Both the position numbers and the translations under genes were made by a program. A DNA stretch of 11,581 bases from Nitrospiria bacterium. Its GTDB lineage: Bacteria > Nitrospirota > Nitrospiria > JACQBZ01. Of this stretch, positions 7,718 to 11,581 are shown one piece after another. Numbering within the stretch: the first letter of the stretch is position 1; every line of letters starts with the position of its first letter. The notes beneath the pieces were generated by a model. The model did no database searches. It was given only the letters and a program-made list of their open reading frames with translations, and had not been told where the DNA came from. The DNA lies in contig CAKKOZ010000054.1 in the NCBI GenBank assembly GCA_919901335.1, forward strand, positions 1 to 11,581, in the 5' to 3' direction.

Positions 7718-8740
7718 CTATCCCTTCACGAAATATAAGACGACGGAGGTCACCAGGATGTTGGCCAGCGCCAGAGGGATCATGACCTTCCAGCCGAACA
7801 TCATCAGCTGGTCGTACCGAAGACGCGGAAGCGTCCCCCGAATCCAGATATAGAAGAACAAAAAGAGATAGACTTTTCCGACGAACCAAAGGATCGGCGG
7901 GATGAATGAAAGCGCCTCGAACGGCGCATGCCATCCCCCCAGAAAAAGGATCGTGGCGATACAAGAAACGAGGATCATGTTAGCATATTCGGCCAGAAAG
8001 AAAAAGGCAAATCGCATCCCGCTGTACTCGGTGAAAAAACCGGCCACCAGCTCGCTTTCGGCCTCCGGAAGATCGAACGGCAGCCGGTTTGTCTCGGCGA
8101 TCGCCGAGATCAGGTAGATCACAAAAGCCACGAACTGCGGGATGATAAACCAATGGAACATCCCTCCGCCCTGGGCCTCCGTGATCTTGACCAGGCTCAG
8201 CGAACCGGCCAGCAGCAGCACGCCGACGATCGACAGGCCCAGCGACAGCTCATAGCTGATGACCTGGGCCGCCGACCGCAAACCGCCCAGGAGCGAATAT
8301 TTGTTGTTCGAGGCCCATCCGCCCAATAAGACCCCGTAGGCCCCGATCGAGGCGAAGGCCAGGATGTAGAGGATCCCGATATTGATGTCGGTAACGTACG
8401 GGCGGAAGGTCAGGCCGAAGATCTGAATCGTATCCCGACCAAACGGGATCACGGCAAAACCGATGAGGGCCGGGACCAAAACCAGAATGGGCGCTAATGT
8501 GAAAATGACCTTGTTGGCCTGCGCCGGGACGATGTCTTCTTTAAAGAACAGTTTCAGCCCGTCCGCGATCGGCTGGAGCAACCCGTGGTAGCCCACCTCC
8601 ATCGGACCCATCCGGTCCTGCATCCATCCAAGGATCTTCCGCTCAAAATAGGTCAGGTACGCCACGTGAAGCAGCACCGTGACCATCACGATGCCGATCG
8701 TCACGAGCACCACGATTAAATACTGGGCCATTTCAATCAT
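7718..8740 (-). CDS. nuoH: NADH-quinone oxidoreductase subunit H
   Basis: This 340-residue membrane subunit forms the quinone chamber and joins the peripheral and membrane arms. Signature stretches are ERKILGWMQDRMGP (34-46), GLLQPIADGLKLFFKED (53-69) and the quinone-loop segment from AETNRLPFDLPEAESELV (215-232) onward, which has the conserved Glu and Asp cluster (E216, D223, E226, E228, E230). SYELSLGLS (162-170) includes the membrane glutamate E164. About eight transmembrane helices can be traced. ATG 8740 is preferred because AGGAG lies 8 bases upstream; an in-frame GTG at 8746 would leave only 2 bases of spacing. The ribosome site lies just downstream of the palindrome at the end of nuoG. 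The stop is 1 bp from nuoI. Confidence 0.97.
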   Translation of the reverse strand: MIEMAQYLIVVLVTIGIVMVTVLLHVAYLTYFERKILGWMQDRMGPMEVGYHGLLQPIADGLKLFFKEDIVPAQANKVIFTLAPILVLVPALIGFAVIPFGRDTIQIFGLTFRPYVTDINIGILYILAFASIGAYGVLLGGWASNNKYSLLGGLRSAAQVISYELSLGLSIVGVLLLAGSLSLVKITEAQGGGMFHWFIIPQFVAFVIYLISAIAETNRLPFDLPEAESELVAGFFTEYSGMRFAFFFLAEYANMILVSCIATILFLGGWHAPFEALSFIPPILWFVGKVYLFLFFYIWIRGTLPRLRYDQLMMFGWKVMIPLALANILVTSVVLYFVKG

Positions 8741-8748
8741 TGACACAT

Positions 8749-8753
8749 CTCCT
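8749..8753 (-). promoter_or_regulatory. Ribosome binding site deciding the nuoH start
   Basis: AGGAG lies 8 bases before ATG 8740. It excludes the GTG at 8746 on spacing grounds. It follows the GC-rich palindrome that ends nuoG, so folding of that hairpin could affect access to it. Confidence 0.65.
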
Positions 8754-8761
8754 GTCGGGGT

Positions 8762-8779
8762 GGGGCGCCGCCTCGCCCC
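8762..8779. repeat. GC-rich inverted repeat at the nuoG-nuoH junction
   Basis: GGGGCG (8762-8767) and CGCCCC (8774-8779) form a perfect 6-bp stem with a 6-base loop. On the minus strand the element reads TAGGGGCG..., and the TAG (8781-8779) is the nuoG stop codon. No T-run follows, so it is not a typical terminator. It resembles the copies at 4356-4372 and 11537-11558. Confidence 0.6.
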
Positions 8780-11508
8780 TACGAAATTCTTTCAATCATC
8801 ACCTCGGCCGTCTTGAAGACCGGCACCTGGGACGCCGGGCTCATCTCGATCGTCAAAAGATCCTTCACCGGCGGTTCATTGAAGGATTCGGGGAAGAAGA
8901 CCATGCCCGGCGGATATTTCGCGTCGATCTTGACCGCGATCTCGACCTGCCCCCGGTCCGACCGGAGCCGGACACGATCTCCCTCGGCCGCCCCCAGCCG
9001 CTCGGCATCCTCCGGCGCAATATAGAGAAAGGGCTCTCCCATCAGCTTCATCAGTCCGGCGGCCTGGAGGGACATCTTCCCCGAATGGAACAGGACAGGG
9101 CCGATTACAAGATGAAACCGGCCGTTTCCGGCTGCCGCCGATTTTGCGGCAGGATCGAGACGGTACCGCTCCGAAATTCCCTCGGCCAGCCCTTCGTCCA
9201 GATAACGGTCCTCCGCACCGGTCTGCTCCGACCGTTTGGGCAAGTCCCGCCAGCCGGGCCCGGCCGGCCGGCAGGCCGACCATAGGCGGCCGATCTCATG
9301 CGAGATCTCGGCGCCGTCCTGATACTCCAGCGGATAACCCATCTCAAGCGCGATCTGGGACAGAATTTCCCAATCCGGCCTCGTTCCGTGGATCGGCTCG
9401 ATCGCCTTCCGCACCGCTTGAACATGCCCTTCCTGATTTGTAAAGGTTCCGTTCTGCTCGGCAAAACTGGCGGCCGGCAGGACCACATCGGCCTTGCGTC
9501 CTGATTCGGTCAGAAACAGGTCCTGACAGACGACGAATTCGGCCGCATCCAGAGCCTCGGCCGCGCCGGCCGAGGCCGGAAGGCTGCCGACCGGATTCTC
9601 GCCCATTAAATAAAGCGCCTTGATCTTCCCCCCCCGGACGGCACGGAGCATCTCGATCATCGTGAGGCCGGGTCCGGACGGGATCGGTTCCTTCCAGGCT
9701 TGGCTCAGACGGTCACGATCCGATTCATTATTCGTCCGGCCGAGGCAAGGCAGACCGTCCGGAACAACACCCATCTCATAGGCGCCCAGCTCGTTATTCT
9801 CCTCAAACAGAGGGGCTGAGCCGGATCCCTCGGCGATCAGCTTGCCGGTCAGCAGCGCCAGGTCTCCTAAAATGCGGATGGTTTCATACCCGTCGAGCGA
9901 ACGTAGAATGGACTCCCCGAAAATCATCACGGCGCGCGGGGCCTCGACCCATTCCCCGGCCGCCGACTCGATCTGATCATACGCCACGCCGGCCGCCGAC
10001 TCGATCTGCTTGGGCGTGATCGCCAAGACCGTATCGCGCAGACGCAGGACGGACGGATGCGACGCGACCTCTTTTGCAAGCGATCCCTGTTCCATGACCG
10101 CCCTGACCAATCCGATCGCCACGGCCCGTTCCGCGCCGGGACGGTGGGCCAGATGCCGCGTCGCACGATTGACGATGTTGCTCAACGTGCTGACCCGCCG
10201 TCGAAGCGGCGTGGCCACGATCAGTTTTGCTCCCCTCTTGGCCGCGGCCTTCACTTTCAGCCCGGCGATTGGATTAGTCTGCGTGATGTCCGTCCCGATC
10301 ACGAAAATAAGATCGGCCTGCGTAATCTCTTCATACGATGGGAGCCACCGCGGCAGGCCGGTCAGCTCGGTCATCGCCCGCGCCGCGTTTACCATTCCGT
10401 ACCGTACGCTGCTGTCGATGTTCGGACTTCCCAACACCAGCCGGACGAACTTCTGAAAAGCATAGAGGCTCTCGTTCGTGCACCGGGCCGAGGCCAGCGC
10501 CCCAAAGGCCGATCCGCCATGCCCGGTTTTGATCCGTCCGAAGCCCTCCGCCACCCGCTCGATCGCTTCCTCCCAGGAGGCCTCGACCAGCGGGCTGTCT
10601 CTTCGTCCTTCCTTGCGGATCAGGGGCTTCGTCAGCCGGTTGGGACTGTTGACGAATTGATAGCCAAAATAGCCTTTCGCGCAAAGATCACCCTCGTTTC
10701 GGCCTTGGCCCCAGACGCTCTTCGTCTCGTTGCCCCAGAAGGAAGTCACCTCGATCACCTCGCGGGTCTGCGGTCGGCTTTCAAGGCGAAGCGAACAGCC
10801 GTCGGCGCAGTAGGCGCAGGTCGTCTCGGTACGGGTCAGCATCCAGGGCCGGTATTCATACAGCGGCAACCGGTTGAGAAGCGCCCCGACCGGACAGATC
10901 TGGACGCAGCCGCCGCAGAACTCACAGTCGAGCGGCTTGTCGGCGTAATGGCCGATCTCGGTCTGAAAGCCCCGGTTGACGGAGGACAGGGCCTGGGAAT
11001 CGATCACCTCGTCGCAATACCGGACACACCGCATGCACTGGATGCAGCGGTTCATCTCCTTCTCGATCAGCGGGCTGAAATACTCCTTTTCATAAACCCG
11101 TTTCTCTTCCTGGAACTGTCCGTAACCGGTATACTTCTGCGAGTAGTCCTGGAGCGGGCAGCGCCCGCCCTCGTCGCAGATGGGGCAATCGAGCGGGTGA
11201 TTGGCCAGGAGAAAATCCAGCACGCCCTTGCGCGCGTCCGTTACAACCGGCGTGCCCGTATGGACGACCATGCCCTCGGACGCCGGGACGGAACAGGAAA
11301 CCTGAAGCTTGGGCATCTTCTCGATGCTGACGAGGCACATCCGGCAATTGCCGTCGGATTGCAACTTCTGGTGGTAGCAGAAGAACGGGATATCGATGTC
11401 CAGTTTCCGGGCCGCCTCGATCACCAGCGTGCCCCTGGGAACCGCCACCTCCCGGCCGTCGATCGTTAGTTTCACCGTATCGGTTTTGACCTGTACTGTG
11501 TCAGACAA
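8779..11508 (-). CDS. nuoG: NADH-quinone oxidoreductase subunit G
   Basis: This 909-residue Fe-S subunit of the peripheral arm relays electrons from NuoF toward NuoI. Domains in order: a plant-type [2Fe-2S] domain (N1b: Cys44, 55, 58, 72); the His-Cys3 motif for N5 (His104, Cys108, 111, 117); a double ferredoxin-like motif (Cys155, 158, 161, 165 and Cys195, 198, 201, 205); an N7-type motif (Cys231, 234, 238 and 276); a molybdopterin-oxidoreductase-like fold (about 285-760); and a C-terminal dinucleotide-binding-like beta domain (about 798-905). E. coli NuoG and mitochondrial NDUFS1 keep only four of the eight cysteines in the double ferredoxin region, so one extra [4Fe-4S] cluster is predicted. 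The start is TTG 11508, 7 bases after AGGAG. Extending the frame upstream would read through a 22-bp palindrome and give an Arg/Ala-rich leader unlike the family. An exact 20-bp repeat occurs inside the gene. Confidence 0.97.
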   Translation of the reverse strand: MSDTVQVKTDTVKLTIDGREVAVPRGTLVIEAARKLDIDIPFFCYHQKLQSDGNCRMCLVSIEKMPKLQVSCSVPASEGMVVHTGTPVVTDARKGVLDFLLANHPLDCPICDEGGRCPLQDYSQKYTGYGQFQEEKRVYEKEYFSPLIEKEMNRCIQCMRCVRYCDEVIDSQALSSVNRGFQTEIGHYADKPLDCEFCGGCVQICPVGALLNRLPLYEYRPWMLTRTETTCAYCADGCSLRLESRPQTREVIEVTSFWGNETKSVWGQGRNEGDLCAKGYFGYQFVNSPNRLTKPLIRKEGRRDSPLVEASWEEAIERVAEGFGRIKTGHGGSAFGALASARCTNESLYAFQKFVRLVLGSPNIDSSVRYGMVNAARAMTELTGLPRWLPSYEEITQADLIFVIGTDITQTNPIAGLKVKAAAKRGAKLIVATPLRRRVSTLSNIVNRATRHLAHRPGAERAVAIGLVRAVMEQGSLAKEVASHPSVLRLRDTVLAITPKQIESAAGVAYDQIESAAGEWVEAPRAVMIFGESILRSLDGYETIRILGDLALLTGKLIAEGSGSAPLFEENNELGAYEMGVVPDGLPCLGRTNNESDRDRLSQAWKEPIPSGPGLTMIEMLRAVRGGKIKALYLMGENPVGSLPASAGAAEALDAAEFVVCQDLFLTESGRKADVVLPAASFAEQNGTFTNQEGHVQAVRKAIEPIHGTRPDWEILSQIALEMGYPLEYQDGAEISHEIGRLWSACRPAGPGWRDLPKRSEQTGAEDRYLDEGLAEGISERYRLDPAAKSAAAGNGRFHLVIGPVLFHSGKMSLQAAGLMKLMGEPFLYIAPEDAERLGAAEGDRVRLRSDRGQVEIAVKIDAKYPPGMVFFPESFNEPPVKDLLTIEMSPASQVPVFKTAEVMIERIS
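9956..10008. repeat. Exact 20-bp direct repeat inside nuoG
   Basis: The same 20 bases occur at 9956-9975 and 9989-10008, 33 bp apart from start to start, keeping frame. Each encodes QIESAAG (residues 501-507 and 512-518). The two lie in helices of the molybdopterin-like domain. An exact 20-mer is not expected by chance in a window this size. Confidence 0.8.
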
Positions 11509-11515
11509 TCGATTT

Positions 11516-11520
11516 CTCCT
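11516..11520 (-). promoter_or_regulatory. nuoG: Ribosome binding site deciding the TTG start of nuoG
   Basis: AGGAG lies 7 bases before TTG 11508. No ATG or GTG start with a comparable site exists nearby in frame, and the domain similarity begins soon after (VKLTIDGREV), so TTG is the best start. Confidence 0.75.
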
Positions 11521-11536
11521 CGTCGCGTTTTCCGCA

Positions 11537-11558
11537 GGGGCGCGGCGCGCCGCGCCCC
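11537..11558. repeat. Perfect 22-bp GC-only palindrome upstream of nuoG
   Basis: The arm GGGGCGCGGCG (11537-11547) is followed directly by its exact reverse complement (11548-11558). The element is made only of G and C. It lies 16 bp upstream of the nuoG ribosome site and belongs with the GGGGC...GCCCC elements in two other gaps of this operon. It could be a recombination-prone repeat, a cruciform or an mRNA hairpin with a small loop. Confidence 0.75.
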
Positions 11559-11581
11559 GCCGCAGGGTCAATTCCCCCCGA

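Larger units (their letters stand above)
11509..11581 (-). other. Non-coding leader before nuoG (edge of window)
   Basis: This stretch holds the nuoG ribosome site and a GC-rich palindrome. A TGA at 11570-11568 on the minus strand could end the upstream gene, expected to be nuoF in this order, but too little sequence is present to recognise it. No promoter elements are apparent. Confidence 0.4.

Noticed and set aside
8762..8779. Rho-independent terminator after nuoG.
   Set aside because: The hairpin is followed by a C-rich tract and a ribosome site rather than a T-run, and nuoH follows immediately.
2768..9287. A shared 12-base string (GGTCGGCCTGCC on the minus strand) near the 3' end of nuoM and in nuoG, suggesting an in-gene repeat.
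   Set aside because: A 12-base match is expected by chance in a GC-rich window this long, and the flanking bases differ.
10057..11469. A 470-codon open frame on the plus strand opposite nuoG.
   Set aside because: It lies wholly antisense to a strongly supported conserved gene, is Arg/Asp/His-rich without domain motifs, and is the expected shadow of GC-biased codons.
1..11581. CRISPR array, tRNA or rRNA gene, or insertion sequence.
   Set aside because: No regularly spaced repeats, cloverleaf or transposase-like frame was seen on either strand; nearly all the DNA is accounted for by nuo genes and the barrel gene.

Overview
The window is part of a respiratory complex I operon (NADH:quinone oxidoreductase), read entirely on the minus strand. 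In transcription order, from high to low coordinates, it holds nuoG, nuoH, nuoI, nuoJ, nuoK, nuoL, nuoM and nuoN. An outer-membrane beta-barrel gene follows and runs off the left edge. The genes upstream of nuoG (normally nuoA-F) lie beyond the right edge, so no operon promoter is visible.

Layout: 11508-8779 nuoG (TTG start), the large Fe-S subunit of the peripheral arm. 8740-7718 nuoH, the membrane subunit at the quinone site. 7716-7183 nuoI, the ferredoxin-like subunit carrying N6a/N6b. 7143-6613 nuoJ and 6613-6311 nuoK, small membrane subunits. 6317-4383 nuoL, 4238-2721 nuoM and 2724-1282 nuoN, the three antiporter-like proton-pumping subunits. 1258-1 an exported barrel protein, open at the window edge. 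Several junctions are tight or overlapping (H/I 1 bp apart; J/K, K/L and M/N overlap), which fits one polycistronic transcript. Electrons would pass through the clusters of NuoG and NuoI to quinone at NuoH, and the charge relay through J, K, L, M and N would drive proton pumping. The key charged residues of L, M, N and K are all present, so the pump looks intact.

The DNA is GC-rich. The exported barrel protein implies a Gram-negative (diderm) bacterium. The separate-subunit nuo order and a NuoG carrying both an N7 motif and an eight-cysteine double [4Fe-4S] domain suggest a non-proteobacterial or deep-branching lineage such as Nitrospirota, NC10 or a Desulfobacterota relative. This assignment is inference only; no 16S or other marker gene is present.

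The most unusual points are: (i) short GC-rich palindromes built on a GGGGC...GCCCC core in three non-coding gaps (before nuoG, between nuoG and nuoH, between nuoL and nuoM), one overlapping the nuoG stop codon; (ii) a 144-bp structured spacer between nuoL and nuoM; (iii) extra cysteines in NuoG predicting one more [4Fe-4S] cluster than the E. coli subunit; (iv) the barrel gene placed directly behind nuoN. I see no CRISPR array, RNA gene, transposase or defence system, and nothing that amounts to a wholly new system.
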